64,000 bases of DNA, from assembly GCF_012349115.1 (NCBI RefSeq), contig NZ_PQIG01000070.1, positions 42,673-106,672 on the forward strand. Direction: 5' to 3'. Positions 33,376-43,261 of the stretch are shown here, in pieces. The translations under genes were made by a program, and so were the position numbers. The notes under the pieces were generated by a model. The model was not told the origin of the DNA. It worked only from the letters and a program-made list of their open reading frames with translations, and ran no database searches. The stretch's first letter is position 1; the number at the start of each line of letters is the position of its first letter. Origin of the DNA: Rhizobium ruizarguesonis (lineage in GTDB: Bacteria; Pseudomonadota; Alphaproteobacteria; Rhizobiales; Rhizobiaceae).

Positions 33376-35195
33376 CACGCAAACCTGTCTCATCCGGCGC
33401 GGGCATGACCCGGGTCTCTCCAAGCAAGGATTGGATTGCACCGATCGGCGGATGGCGCACCGATGTCGAAATGGCGGATATGCCGAAGGACGCAGCGTTC
33501 CAACTCGACAACTTCTTTCCGGAGGCGAACCGCGTCCGCGCCCGATACGGTTTCCTGGCGTTCGCCACCGGCCTCGGCGCCGACGTCAAGACAGTCATTC
33601 CGTATTCCGGCGTAAGCAACCGGCTGTTCGCCGCGGCAGGGGATAAGATATTCGACGTGACGGCTGGGGGTGCAGTCGGCGCCGCCGTCGTCTCGGGCCA
33701 ATCCGCCGCGCATTGGTCGACACAGCAATATACGAACCCCGCAGGCCAGGAGTATCTGCGCCTGGTGAATGGCCTCGACACGCCGCTGCTGTTCAACGGG
33801 ACTTCGTGGACCAACAACTACCTCGTCGGGACGGCGACGCTTGCGACACAGAACGTTGCGGTCAAGAACGTGCCGTATACCCTCAGCTTCTTCGGCACGG
33901 GATCGGTGACCTTGTCGGGCGCCTATGCTGGCGTTCTCAATGGGACAGGCGTCGCCAATCGGGTGACACTGACCTTCACACCGGTTGCCGGCACACTGAC
34001 GCTCACGGTGGCGGGCTCGGTCACCAATGCGCAGCTTGAGACCGGCGCCGCCGCGACTCCATATGTCCCGTCAACGATGATCACGGGCATTCCGGATTCG
34101 TCATTGCTGATCGCGGTGACGGCTTATCGGTCTCGTCTGTGGTTTATCGAAAAGAACTCGACGAACGTCTGGTACCTCGCCACTGATGCTGTCAGCGGCA
34201 CCGCAACAGTCCTGCCGGTCGGCGGCAACATGAAGTACGGCGGCACGCTCGTCGCGATCAACGTCTGGACTATCCCGGTATCAACGGGCCTGCAGCAATG
34301 CCTGGTGCTGATGTCGTCCGAGGGCGAGGTAATTGTCTTCCAGGGCTCAGATCCGTCCAGTGCAAGCAACTGGGGGCTGATCGGCACGTTCAAGCTCGGG
34401 CGCCCGCTCGGCACTGACAGGTGCATGCTATCGGTTGGCGCCGACCTTGCGATCATGACCACCGATGGCATCGTGCCGATCACAAAGGCCGTGCAGCTCG
34501 ATCGCGGCGCCACGAGCCTCGGCGCCATCACTGCCAAGATCGGCCCGACATGGCGCGAGACCGTCGCGGCGATCGGCACAACGTCCGAGGAATGGCAACT
34601 GGCAAGCTTCCCGGCGCGTCAGATGGCAATCGTCAACCTGCCGTCGTCGTTCGGACCGTATCAGTATGTCATGAATACCGAGACCGGCGCATGGTGCCGC
34701 TTCGTCGGGATCTCGGCGTCATGCTGGGCGACTTGGCAGGACAGGCTGTTCTTCGGCAGCAGCGACGGAACCGTCTATGAGGCAGAAGCTGGCGCCAGTG
34801 ATAATGGAACGGCGATCGACGCCCTCATGGTTGGAGCGTGGAACCGCTTTGGTGACGGCCTGTCGACGAAGTTTTCGAAGCTGATAGGCGTCACTGCTCA
34901 GATCGGCGTGTCGACGCTGATGTATGCCGGCATCTCGACCGACTACCAGACGAAGATCCCGACAGCGCTCTTATCGTCGGTTGAAAACAGCGCTGCTGCG
35001 AAATGGGGAACCGCGATCTGGGGGGTGTCGAAATTCCCGGGCAACATCCTTGCCAGGAAATTCGCCTCTGCCGGTGCTGCTGGTGCTGCGCTTGCGCCGA
35101 CTGTGCGGGCTCTGATTTCCGGGTCTTCGGCGTCGGTATCGGAAGCTGCCGTCGTGGGCGGTGAGGTGCTTTACGAAAAAGGCGCGCCGCTTTGA
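33372..35195 (+). CDS. Tail nozzle protein (tubular protein B-like)
   Basis: 607 aa from the overlapping ATG 33372. It begins with a segment (SKDWIAPIGGWRTDVEMADMPKDAAFQLDNFFPEANRVRARYGFL) resembling podovirus nozzle proteins. The rest is beta-rich (VTLTFTPVAGTLTLTVAGSV, LWFIEKNSTNVWYLATDAVSG, VLMSSEGEVIVFQGSDPSSASNWGLIGTFKLGRPLG) with propeller-like repeats. It forms the short tail's DNA exit channel. Overlaps the GNAT gene by 4 bp. Confidence 0.75.
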   Translation: MTRKPVSSGAGMTRVSPSKDWIAPIGGWRTDVEMADMPKDAAFQLDNFFPEANRVRARYGFLAFATGLGADVKTVIPYSGVSNRLFAAAGDKIFDVTAGGAVGAAVVSGQSAAHWSTQQYTNPAGQEYLRLVNGLDTPLLFNGTSWTNNYLVGTATLATQNVAVKNVPYTLSFFGTGSVTLSGAYAGVLNGTGVANRVTLTFTPVAGTLTLTVAGSVTNAQLETGAAATPYVPSTMITGIPDSSLLIAVTAYRSRLWFIEKNSTNVWYLATDAVSGTATVLPVGGNMKYGGTLVAINVWTIPVSTGLQQCLVLMSSEGEVIVFQGSDPSSASNWGLIGTFKLGRPLGTDRCMLSVGADLAIMTTDGIVPITKAVQLDRGATSLGAITAKIGPTWRETVAAIGTTSEEWQLASFPARQMAIVNLPSSFGPYQYVMNTETGAWCRFVGISASCWATWQDRLFFGSSDGTVYEAEAGASDNGTAIDALMVGAWNRFGDGLSTKFSKLIGVTAQIGVSTLMYAGISTDYQTKIPTALLSSVENSAAAKWGTAIWGVSKFPGNILARKFASAGAAGAALAPTVRALISGSSASVSEAAVVGGEVLYEKGAPL

Positions 35196-35590
35196 TCGTT
35201 TCGGAGCCTCGCGCCGATATCGCGGCCTGGGTCGGCGGCAAGATCGGGGTTTCGTTCGAACCTCCATACACCGCATTGGCGCATGTCGATCGCGGCCGGA
35301 TCATCGCCGGCTATGTCTTCAACGTCTGGACCGAACACGACGTAGAGGTTTCGCTTGCCGCCGATCGGCTGTCGCTGACGCTGATGCGGGCCGCCTTCCG
35401 TTATGTCGCCGATCAACTCGGTTGCCGCCGTGCAACGTTCAGGACGCGCGCCGATAACGTTGCCGCTCAGAAGGCGCTCGACCGGCTCGGCGCTCGCCTG
35501 GAAGGCCGTCAGCGTGGGTACTTCGGCGACTGCGACGCGCTGCTCTTTGGAATCTTGAAAGAGGAATTCCCCTATGGTCTCCACGCCTAA
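35192..35590 (+). CDS. GNAT-family N-acetyltransferase in the tail operon
   Basis: 132 aa, TTG start overlapping the upstream stop (TTGA). GNAT fold marks: HVDRGRIIAGYVFNVWTEHDVEVSL strands, LTLMRAAFRYVADQLGCRRATFRTRADNVAAQKALDRLGARLEGRQRGYFGDCDALLFGIL, including the N-x-x-A-x-x-x-x-x-x-x-L-G acetyl-CoA region. It acetylates an amine of an unknown target; in a morphogenesis operon the target may be a virion or host protein. Overlaps the next gene by 17 bp. Confidence 0.8.
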   Translation: MIVSEPRADIAAWVGGKIGVSFEPPYTALAHVDRGRIIAGYVFNVWTEHDVEVSLAADRLSLTLMRAAFRYVADQLGCRRATFRTRADNVAAQKALDRLGARLEGRQRGYFGDCDALLFGILKEEFPYGLHA

Positions 35591-36575
35591 GGCGCCGAAA
35601 GCGCCCGATCCGACACAGACTGCGGCGGCGCAGACAGCGACCAACGTGGACACCGCGATTGCCAACGCTGGTCTGAGCCACACCAACCAATACACGCCGG
35701 ATGGCTCGCTGGAATACAAGGTCACCGGCAACTCGACGATGACCGACCAGAACGGCAAGACCTATAAGCTGCCGACCTATTCGGCCTATCAGACCTATTC
35801 GCCGGAAAATCAGGCGATCTACGACCAGACGCAACAGACGCAGCTCGGGCTGTCGAAACTGGCGAATGAGCAGACCGGCAAGATTTCGGGCATCCTCGGG
35901 ACGAATGTCGATCTCAGCGCCGGGAATGTCGACAAATACGCCAACGACCATTGGCAGGGCGGGTTCAACAACCAATGGGATCGCGACCAGGCGAGCCTCG
36001 AGCAGAGCTTAGCCGACAAGGGCATCTCGATGGGCTCCGCTGCCTATGACAATTCCATGCGCGATTTTTCGACGCGCAAGCAGGCGGCGTCGGATCAGTA
36101 CCTGGGAGACATGTATTCGAATGCGCAAAACTCCATCCTGACCGAGCGCAACCAGCCGCTGAACGAGATATCGGCGCTCATGTCCGGCTCGCAGGTCAAC
36201 CAGCCCAACTACGTCAATTCGCCGACGACGCAATTGCCGACGGTGGATCAAGCCGGCCTCATCAACGAGAACTACAATCAGCAGATGGGCGCCTATAACC
36301 AGCAGGCGGCGAAGTCGAACGCGGCCATGGGCGGTTTGTTCGGCTTGGGCTCGGCGCTCCTCGGCGGCTGGGCAATGTCCGATCGCCGCCTGAAGCGCGA
36401 TATCCATCGGATCGGAGCAACAGCCTCCGGGCTGACGATCTACGAATACGAATATGTCTGGGGCGGCGGCCGCCAAGTGGGCTTGATGGCCGATGAGGTC
36501 GAAACCGTCTTCCCGGGCGCCGTCACGGAAGCCCCTGGCGGCTTCAAGATGGTCAACTACGCGGGGGTTCTGTGA
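35574..36575 (+). CDS. Virion protein with S74 intramolecular chaperone domain
   Basis: 333 aa. The first 260 residues are Gln/Asn/Tyr/Ser-rich (repeats such as SAYQTYSPENQAIYDQTQQTQLGLS), typical of a structural tail component. The C-terminal 65 residues are a peptidase S74/endosialidase-chaperone domain: AMSDRRLKRDIHRIGATASGLTIYEYEYVWGGGRQVGLMADEVETVFPGAV. This domain assists trimer folding and usually cleaves itself off before SDRRLKRD. It comes after the GNAT gene and before the internal virion protein. Confidence 0.8.
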   Translation: MVSTPKAPKAPDPTQTAAAQTATNVDTAIANAGLSHTNQYTPDGSLEYKVTGNSTMTDQNGKTYKLPTYSAYQTYSPENQAIYDQTQQTQLGLSKLANEQTGKISGILGTNVDLSAGNVDKYANDHWQGGFNNQWDRDQASLEQSLADKGISMGSAAYDNSMRDFSTRKQAASDQYLGDMYSNAQNSILTERNQPLNEISALMSGSQVNQPNYVNSPTTQLPTVDQAGLINENYNQQMGAYNQQAAKSNAAMGGLFGLGSALLGGWAMSDRRLKRDIHRIGATASGLTIYEYEYVWGGGRQVGLMADEVETVFPGAVTEAPGGFKMVNYAGVL

Positions 36576-38956
36576 TGGGCTTCATCTTCGGCGGCGATAC
36601 CGGTCAATCGCAGGCAGATGTGACCGATGCTCGCAAGCGGCTTGCTGCGGCAATGCTGCAGCAGGGCACGGACACCAGTCCGATCCAGTCGCCATGGGAA
36701 GGCGCTGCACGTATGGCCCAAGCCCTCATGGGAGGCCTGGCGATCAAGCAGCAGGGCGACGATCAGCGCGCGGCCGATGCTCAGGTGATCTCCGCAATCA
36801 CCGGGCAGCCTTACACGCCCCCTGAGCAGCCCAAGGGCTTCCTTTCGTCTATCTTCGGCGGCAACAAGGCGGCTGAACCGGGCGCTACCGGCTCTTCCAT
36901 GCCTAAGGTGGATTCGGCTGGCAATGTCGCGGCACCAACCACAGTTCAGCCTGGCGGTAATCCTGAGGTGGCCGAGTACATTCGCCAAGCATCGCTCGCC
37001 AGAGGCATTGATCCGAACTACTCGCTTCGCGTGGCTGGTCATGAGGGTTTGAATGTATTCGACCCGTCATCGCCCGATCACGGCGGTGATGAAGGTTCCT
37101 CATTCGGTCCGTTCCAACTTCATTACGCAGGCCGGAGCAAGTCAATGCCGAACCCAGGCCTTGGCGATGAATTCACCAAGGCTACTGGGCTGCATGCCAG
37201 CGATCCGTCGACATGGAAGCAGCAGATTGATTTCTCGCTTGACTGGGCCAGAAAGCACGGCTGGAGCCCATGGATGGGCGCAAAGGCCGAGGGCATCACC
37301 GGTAAGATGGGGATCGGCAATGCGCCGCCCCAGCAGCAGGCCTCGGCCGGCATGCCCTCTGCACCGCCGGTCAATCCTGCCGCACCAGCACCGGTGCCTG
37401 GCTATGTAGATCCCATGGTAACGCCGCGCGCCGCCGCTACTCCCATGCCGCAAGCGGCCGCATCAGGTGAAGTCGCGAGCCTTGATCCCTCAATCGGCAT
37501 GCCCATGCCCGGTGCAGCAGGTCAGATGCGTGCATCCTCTCCTGCACAGGTCATGCCGCCGCAGGGAGCCCCACAGGCCGCGTTGCCGCCACTTCCCACG
37601 TCCACAGTTGGCCCGACGCCGAACGTCGCCAGCATGCCGTCCGCGTCACAGATCCCTCCCGAGTTTCAGAACAGCCCGCAGCTCATGAATGCCGATCCGA
37701 ACAAGGGCATTCTCCAGGCGATCCTTGGCGGCACTCCTGCATCTCAGAATCAGGTGGCCCAGGCGCAAGCCCTCGGGCAAAATCAGCAGCCAGCCCAAGC
37801 TCGACTTGTTCAGGCGCTGGACGGTGCATCGCCACAACAGGCGGCAAACCCGATGGCAAACCCGCGCGCTCAAGCGTTGGTGCAGGCGGTCATGAACCCG
37901 AATGCATCGCCGCAGGTGAGGGCAGTGGCCACCCAGCAGCTTCAGACGCTGATGCGTCCGCCGGAATATGGTTTCCAGACCCTACCGGATGGCACCATCA
38001 TGCGCACTGATCCGCGCACGGGCACAATCGCGCCGATCTATCAGGCAACGCCGAAACCCGTCGAAGTGAATGGCCGCCTGGTCGATCCAGTCAGCGGGAA
38101 GGTGATCGCTGATTATAGCGACCCGAGCACGAGCACGGTTGACGGCTCGGTCGTCGACAACAGGACTGGTAAGCCGATTTTCCAGAGCCACAAGCCGATG
38201 GAAGTCAATGGCCGCCTCATTGACCCTCTAAGCGGCGAGCAGATCGCGGATTACAGCAATCCGAACGTGTCTGAGGTCAACGGTGATCTCGTCGACCAGC
38301 GAACCGGAAGGGTCATCTACAAGAGCGCTCCGAAGGGCGTGACGGTCCAGCCGGGCGAAAGCCTTGTCAATCCGCAGACCGGCGAACCGCTCTATCAGGG
38401 CACCGGCTACAAGCAGGAAGACGTGTCGAACCTACGGAAGGAAATCCAGAACCTGCCAACCTACAAGAGCTACCAGCAGGCGCTTCCTTCTTACTCGTCG
38501 ATGGTAGACACGGCGAAAACGGACTCGAAAGCATCTGACCTGAACCTCGTCTATGGCCTCGGCAAGATCATGGATCCGAACTCCGTGGTGCGTGAGGGCG
38601 AGATGGTGATGGTAAACAATACCTCGAGCCTGCCCGACTGGCTGCAGGGCGCTATCAACAGCGTCAACGGTGGATCTCGGCTCGAGCCCGCTACGAGAAT
38701 GGCAATCCTCAATGAAGCTCGCAGCCGCATGACGGCCTACCGTGGCGCATTGGACAACGACATGTCGCAGTATCGCGGCATCATCGGCCGGCGCGGAATG
38801 AACGAGGCAGACGTGCTTCCGACACTTGGCGATATCGCGGAAGTGCCGAATCTGAGCCCGCCGCCGGCGGCGGATGTAGGGGCGCCTCCTGAAGGTATCC
38901 CAGCCGATGTATGGGGCGCGATGACGCCCGCGGAGCGCAAGCTATGGCAGAAATGA
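36575..38956 (+). CDS. Internal virion protein with lysozyme-like domain and repeats
   Basis: 793 aa from ATG 36575. Residues about 130-240 look like a muramidase-type domain: AEYIRQASLARGIDPNYSLRVAGHEGLNVFDPSS, then SSFGPFQLHYAG, with E in GHEGLN as the likely catalytic residue. This would let the ejection apparatus pass the cell wall. Pro/Ala-rich linkers follow. At about 490-590 an imperfect repeat of about 47 residues occurs twice (VNGRLVDPVSGKVIADYSDP and VNGRLIDPLSGEQIADYSNP), each with a (V/D)DNRTGKPIF-type second half. A helical C-terminal part follows. Confidence 0.75.
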   Translation: MGFIFGGDTGQSQADVTDARKRLAAAMLQQGTDTSPIQSPWEGAARMAQALMGGLAIKQQGDDQRAADAQVISAITGQPYTPPEQPKGFLSSIFGGNKAAEPGATGSSMPKVDSAGNVAAPTTVQPGGNPEVAEYIRQASLARGIDPNYSLRVAGHEGLNVFDPSSPDHGGDEGSSFGPFQLHYAGRSKSMPNPGLGDEFTKATGLHASDPSTWKQQIDFSLDWARKHGWSPWMGAKAEGITGKMGIGNAPPQQQASAGMPSAPPVNPAAPAPVPGYVDPMVTPRAAATPMPQAAASGEVASLDPSIGMPMPGAAGQMRASSPAQVMPPQGAPQAALPPLPTSTVGPTPNVASMPSASQIPPEFQNSPQLMNADPNKGILQAILGGTPASQNQVAQAQALGQNQQPAQARLVQALDGASPQQAANPMANPRAQALVQAVMNPNASPQVRAVATQQLQTLMRPPEYGFQTLPDGTIMRTDPRTGTIAPIYQATPKPVEVNGRLVDPVSGKVIADYSDPSTSTVDGSVVDNRTGKPIFQSHKPMEVNGRLIDPLSGEQIADYSNPNVSEVNGDLVDQRTGRVIYKSAPKGVTVQPGESLVNPQTGEPLYQGTGYKQEDVSNLRKEIQNLPTYKSYQQALPSYSSMVDTAKTDSKASDLNLVYGLGKIMDPNSVVREGEMVMVNNTSSLPDWLQGAINSVNGGSRLEPATRMAILNEARSRMTAYRGALDNDMSQYRGIIGRRGMNEADVLPTLGDIAEVPNLSPPPAADVGAPPEGIPADVWGAMTPAERKLWQK

Positions 38957-40881
38957 CACCCGAACAGCAGCAGGCGCTGGCAATCGCGGCCGCGCGGCTG
39001 AGGCTCCAGAAGCAGCCACAGCAGCCTCAAGGCCTACCGGCAGACGACGCAATTTCAGTTTCCAGAACTGGCATTGGTGGCCTCATCGAAGGTATTCCGA
39101 TCGCTGGGCCGATCGTGCGCGACTGGACGGAGCGAGCTGCAGGAGCAACACTCGCGGCATTCTCCGATGAGACTTACGACCAGGTCATGGATCGCATCCA
39201 TGATGCGAACAGAGCGGAAAAAGAAGCAAACCCGATTGTCGACAAGGGGGCGCAGATAACCGGTGCCGTTGCCGGGACAATCCCGGCAGTTATGGCTGCC
39301 CCCGCGGCATTCGGAGCAGGGGGCGGAAGTTTGCTCCTGCGTTCGGGTATCTCTGGGTTGACGGGCGCGACCATTGGCGGGGTGGACGCTGGTGTTCGCT
39401 CAGGGGGTGATGCGGAGAAGATCAAGGAAGGCATCACCATGGGCGGCCTGTTTGGCTTGGGTGGTCCCGTGGCGGGAAAAGTCGTTGGGGCTGGAGCTCG
39501 GGCCCTCGCCGATGCCGTCCGCACTCGTGCCGCAGCGCGAATTGCTGGCATGGACCCGCAAGCGTTCGGCTATTTCCGGCGCGCGGTTACCGACGATGGC
39601 CTGGACGCGGTGAGCTTGCCCCAGAAATTGCAGGAGATGGGGTCTAACGCTATTCCAGCCGACCTTGGACCGAACCTTCAGAAGCAGGCAGGTGCGCTCG
39701 CGGCAACGCCCGGAGCGGCGCAGACGACGATTCGAACCACGCTCGCCGATCGCGCGGCGGGCGCTAACGCCCGAATTGGTCAAACGATCGATGAAACGAC
39801 TGGTCGAAACGTGGTCCCGTCGGAGGTCCAGGCCGATATCGCCGCAAACCAGAATGCTCATTCGCCACTCTATCGCGAGGCATTCCGCGAGGCCAGGCCG
39901 TACAGCACAGAGCCGATTGCATCCGCGCTCGAGGCTGACATCGGTCGGCTTCGCGGCCCGGCGCAAGCCCGTTTGCGGCAAGTGCGCGGCATGCTGAACA
40001 TCGCCGACTCCAATGTTCTATCCACCGATCCCGGCGTCATGTTTCAGACCCGCCAAGCGATCGACGGCCTTTTGAAGACGGAAATTGATCCGAAGGTGAT
40101 CTCCGCGTTGACCGAAGCTCGTCAGATGCTCGACGACGGCCTTACGCGCGCTGTCCCGCGCATCAAGGAGATTGATGCGGGATACGCCGAACTTGCTCGC
40201 CAGGACGAGGCAGTGACACGTGGTCAGCAGGTTCTGGATAGCGGCCGAACAGCGCCCAGGCCGTCAGAGCTGGCGGGAGAGGTCGAACGCGGCGCCCAGC
40301 CCCAGGGGATGCAGATCGGGCCTTCGGCGGTACCGTTGCGGCTGTCCCAGGGTGCCAGGGCCGAGATTGACCGCATAGTCGGCACAAATTCCAACGATAT
40401 CGTAGCCATGAATAGGCTGATCAAGGGAGAGGGCGATTGGAACCGAGCGCGTCTCGCAACCCTGTTCGGCCCAGAGAAAGCGGAGCGGCTGTTCAAGGTA
40501 CTCGATAACGAGAGCGTGTGGGCTGATACCGCCAACACAGTGACCCGCAACAGCGAAACCGCGGCGCGCCTTGCAGCCCAGAATGAGTTGGGTGGCGGCG
40601 TTGGAAATTTCGGTGTCAAGGAAGCATTCAAGGCCGGCGGCTTTCTCGGTGCGGCGCGGTCGGCTGCTATCGATAAGGTCGACGACATCGTCAAAGCGCT
40701 CATGTCGAGCGAGACCGGCAACGCGACGCGTGAAAGCCTGGCCCGCGCTCTGATCGGGGAGCAGCGGGAAAAGCTGGTCGAAGGTCTGATGAAAGCTAAG
40801 ACAATGGGAACAACGCCCACATTAGTCGATCCGGTCGTCAAAGCTCTGCTTCTGAACGGTGGAACCGCGAGGACGCGATGA
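38944..40881 (+). CDS. Ejection/internal virion protein
   Basis: 645 aa from ATG 38944, overlapping the previous gene by 13 bp (ATG 38953 is also possible). Long helical protein with a Gly/Ala-rich membrane-like segment at about 85-160 (AQITGAVAGTIPAVMAAPAAFGAGGG, SGISGLTGATIGGVDAGV) that could insert in the host envelope during DNA ejection. The C-terminal third is helical and charged. Position after the lysozyme-bearing protein fits the paired internal core proteins of podoviruses. Confidence 0.65.
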   Translation: MAEMTPEQQQALAIAAARLRLQKQPQQPQGLPADDAISVSRTGIGGLIEGIPIAGPIVRDWTERAAGATLAAFSDETYDQVMDRIHDANRAEKEANPIVDKGAQITGAVAGTIPAVMAAPAAFGAGGGSLLLRSGISGLTGATIGGVDAGVRSGGDAEKIKEGITMGGLFGLGGPVAGKVVGAGARALADAVRTRAAARIAGMDPQAFGYFRRAVTDDGLDAVSLPQKLQEMGSNAIPADLGPNLQKQAGALAATPGAAQTTIRTTLADRAAGANARIGQTIDETTGRNVVPSEVQADIAANQNAHSPLYREAFREARPYSTEPIASALEADIGRLRGPAQARLRQVRGMLNIADSNVLSTDPGVMFQTRQAIDGLLKTEIDPKVISALTEARQMLDDGLTRAVPRIKEIDAGYAELARQDEAVTRGQQVLDSGRTAPRPSELAGEVERGAQPQGMQIGPSAVPLRLSQGARAEIDRIVGTNSNDIVAMNRLIKGEGDWNRARLATLFGPEKAERLFKVLDNESVWADTANTVTRNSETAARLAAQNELGGGVGNFGVKEAFKAGGFLGAARSAAIDKVDDIVKALMSSETGNATRESLARALIGEQREKLVEGLMKAKTMGTTPTLVDPVVKALLLNGGTARTR

Positions 40882-41055
40882 AGGATCGATCCAGCAAATG
40901 ACCAAGTAGAGGGCGATCACGAATAGAACCCCGACTATAACGCCGCCGTTGAAATCGTTACCAACGACGTATCGCAAAGCGTCAACGCCAGACACGACCG
41001 CGTAAAGCAATGCGGTCGTCGCAATGATGCAGCCGATTTGCAGAAGTCGGATCAT
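40822..41055 (-). CDS. Small two-span membrane protein, cargo
   Basis: 77 aa from ATG 41055; a TTG at 41154 overlapping the upstream stop would add 33 residues and couple the two genes. Two hydrophobic helices (IRLLQIGCIIATTALLYAVV and GVIVGVLFVIALYLVICWI). It is antisense to the end of the ejection-protein gene by 60 bp. Possible superinfection-exclusion or resident membrane protein; unproven. Confidence 0.5.
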   Translation of the reverse strand: MIRLLQIGCIIATTALLYAVVSGVDALRYVVGNDFNGGVIVGVLFVIALYLVICWIDPSSRPRGSTVQKQSFDDRID

Positions 41056-41150
41056 GACGCAACCAATACTACAGCCGTCGAGGCCTCGCAATTCGCGGGG
41101 CCGCTTCTTTTTGGAGAAGGTGAATGGGGGAAGCCAGAATGACGAAAGTT

Positions 41151-41462
41151 TCAATTCGCCTGCGATTTGTCCGCTGGTTTCAGAGCGTCCGTGATCATCT
41201 GCCCGAGTATGGAATGCAAAGACTGCGCCACGACAAGGTTCATCCTGATCCGGTTGGTGACCGAGACTACACCAAGATTATTCGCGTCCTGAATGCTGCC
41301 TCCCAGGGAAAGGTGAATTACACCGTTGAACTGCCGCGCTTCGGAAATAATGTCGACATAGTCAACCTTCGTTGAGTTGTCGCGCAGTTCCCACCAGACA
41401 TCGCCGATAGCAATTTGCTGCCCTGTCGAGATTACAACTCGATTTTCCTGATCTTCGCTCAT
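41151..41462 (-). CDS. Small DUF3467-like protein, cargo
   Basis: 103 aa, with GGGAG seven bases before ATG 41462. NGVIHLSLGGSIQDANNLGVVSVTNRIRMNLVVAQSLHSILGQMI resembles DUF3467-type proteins (short beta strands plus a helix). It is transcribed against the late operon, as expected for a resident cargo gene. First gene of the possible pair with the membrane protein. Confidence 0.6.
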   Translation of the reverse strand: MSEDQENRVVISTGQQIAIGDVWWELRDNSTKVDYVDIISEARQFNGVIHLSLGGSIQDANNLGVVSVTNRIRMNLVVAQSLHSILGQMITDALKPADKSQAN

Positions 41463-41549
41463 GATCCACTCCCGTTTTCCGGGATCATTGAATCATTTCT
41501 ATCGAGAGTCGAGGGCGGCCCACGGGCTGCCTTTTCCATGGAGCACTGA

Positions 41550-42905
41550 ATGCCCAGAAACCCATCAACCGGCGTCTATTCCAAGCCTGCCGGAACGACA
41601 CCCTCGGTCGGCCAGGTCATCGACCCCGTGCCGTGGAACGCGTTGACCACCGACCTCGGCAACGAAATCACCAACTCGCTGCCGCGTGATGGCTCGGCGC
41701 CGATGGTTGCGCCGCTCAAGGCGGCCAGCGGCACGGTTTCGGCGCCGGGTGTCGGCTTTGCGTCGACCCCGCAGACCGGTATCTATCTGAAGGGCGGCGG
41801 CCTGCTCGGCTTTGCTCAGAATGGGGTGGACATCACGTTCGACCCGTCTTTGGTTTATGCGGCCAAGGCAGGCGATTACACCGCGCTGGTCTCCGACAAC
41901 AACGCCGTCCATCGCTTCACCGCGGCCGCTATAGTCACCCTGACGGCAGCCGCAACGCTCGGCGCCAGCTGGCACTATGTGGTGATCGCCGACGGCGGAG
42001 ACGTGACGATCGACCCCAATGGCGCAGAGACGATCGACGGCGCGGCGACGCTGCTTGTTCCGAACGGCTATTCCGTCTTCATCATCTGCAGCGGGGCGAC
42101 TTTCTTCACGAACAAGGTTCTGACGCGGCTTTTGGCGAAGGCCGAAACCACGGCAGTCGGCAGTTTCATCGACGGGCTTCTCCTATCCAACAACAGCGGC
42201 AGCCCAACTACCCATGTCGATTTCGCGGCCGGCTCGGTTCGTTCTGGCTCGACTTTCGTGTCCAATGCTGCGTCGATCACCAAGAGGATCAACGGGACAT
42301 GGGCCGTAGGAACCGGCAATGGCGGACTTGATGCCGGCGCTGTCGCGGCCAACGCCACCTATTTCGCCTATGCCCTTCGTAAGACGGCCGATGGAACGTT
42401 TGACGTGGTTCTCTCGACGTCAGCGACGATCGGCGGCGTCACCACGACCCTGCTCACCGGCTACACCATAGTGAAATGTATCGGCGTGGTGCTGACGGAT
42501 GCCAGCTCGCTCATTCGGCCTTTCATCATGTATCCGCGTGACTTCTATCAGTGGGTGACGCCCATCAGGGAAGCGACAAACGTCGCCATCTCAACAACCT
42601 CGGCACTCATGGCGATTACGGTTCCAAGTGGAGTGAAGGCCGAGGCGAAGATCCGACTTATGTTTTCATCTGGCGCCACGACCAACTCCGCTCTCATCCA
42701 CGACCCAGCCAAAGGAACACTTCTCGCTGGTGGCAACGACTCCGGCGGAAACGTGGGTACTATCCAAGTCGCCAGCGGTTTCGCGGTGGGGGGTGGCGAC
42801 GTCTGGACGAATACCAGCAGGCAAATCCGATATGTCGCAGGTGCTTCCGGCAGTATCTGGGTGTGGAATGACGGGTTCAATTTCCCATGCGGGAGGACTG
42901 TATAA
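41550..42905 (+). CDS. Tail fibre/receptor-binding protein
   Basis: 451 aa. N-terminal MPRNPSTGVYSKPAGTTPSVGQVIDPVPWNALTTDLGNEITNSLP, then repetitive Gly/Thr/Ala beta segments (VGFASTPQTGIYLKGGGLLGFAQNGVDI is the common phage fibre motif) and a Gly-rich C-terminal domain (TLLAGGNDSGGNVGTIQVASGFAV). It binds the host surface. The stop overlaps the next start (TAATG). Confidence 0.75.
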   Translation: MPRNPSTGVYSKPAGTTPSVGQVIDPVPWNALTTDLGNEITNSLPRDGSAPMVAPLKAASGTVSAPGVGFASTPQTGIYLKGGGLLGFAQNGVDITFDPSLVYAAKAGDYTALVSDNNAVHRFTAAAIVTLTAAATLGASWHYVVIADGGDVTIDPNGAETIDGAATLLVPNGYSVFIICSGATFFTNKVLTRLLAKAETTAVGSFIDGLLLSNNSGSPTTHVDFAAGSVRSGSTFVSNAASITKRINGTWAVGTGNGGLDAGAVAANATYFAYALRKTADGTFDVVLSTSATIGGVTTTLLTGYTIVKCIGVVLTDASSLIRPFIMYPRDFYQWVTPIREATNVAISTTSALMAITVPSGVKAEAKIRLMFSSGATTNSALIHDPAKGTLLAGGNDSGGNVGTIQVASGFAVGGGDVWTNTSRQIRYVAGASGSIWVWNDGFNFPCGRTV

Positions 42906-43258
42906 TGGCTTTTGTTTCTCGATCAAACGGCGCCATCGACAGCGTGTTCGAACAACTGCAGGAGGGCAGGGCGGAGGAATTTCTGTCTGATGATGATCCG
43001 GCAGTTGTCGCGTTTCGAAATGCCCCGCCCATCGTGTCGTCGGTATCGGCGCGACAATTCCGTCTGATGCTTCGGCGCTCCGGCCTGCTCGACCAGGTCA
43101 AGGCATGGGTGGCGCAGCAGGACGGGGAAACCCAAGACGCCTTCGAATACAGCGGCACATTCGTCAAGGATAGCCCGATGATGACGGCTGGATTTGCAGC
43201 GATGGGCTTCACGCCGCAGCAGATCGACGGGTTTTTCGCGGCGGCGGCTTCTCTCTGA
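42905..43258 (+). CDS. Fibre-associated small protein, unknown
   Basis: 117 aa coupled to the fibre gene. Helical, charged (AIDSVFEQLQEGRAEEFLSDDDPAVVAFRN, FRLMLRRSGLLDQVKAWVAQQDGETQDAFEYSG). Downstream of a fibre gene this is typical of a fibre-assembly chaperone; not recognised further. Confidence 0.6.
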   Translation: MAFVSRSNGAIDSVFEQLQEGRAEEFLSDDDPAVVAFRNAPPIVSSVSARQFRLMLRRSGLLDQVKAWVAQQDGETQDAFEYSGTFVKDSPMMTAGFAAMGFTPQQIDGFFAAAASL

Positions 43259-43261
43259 CGG

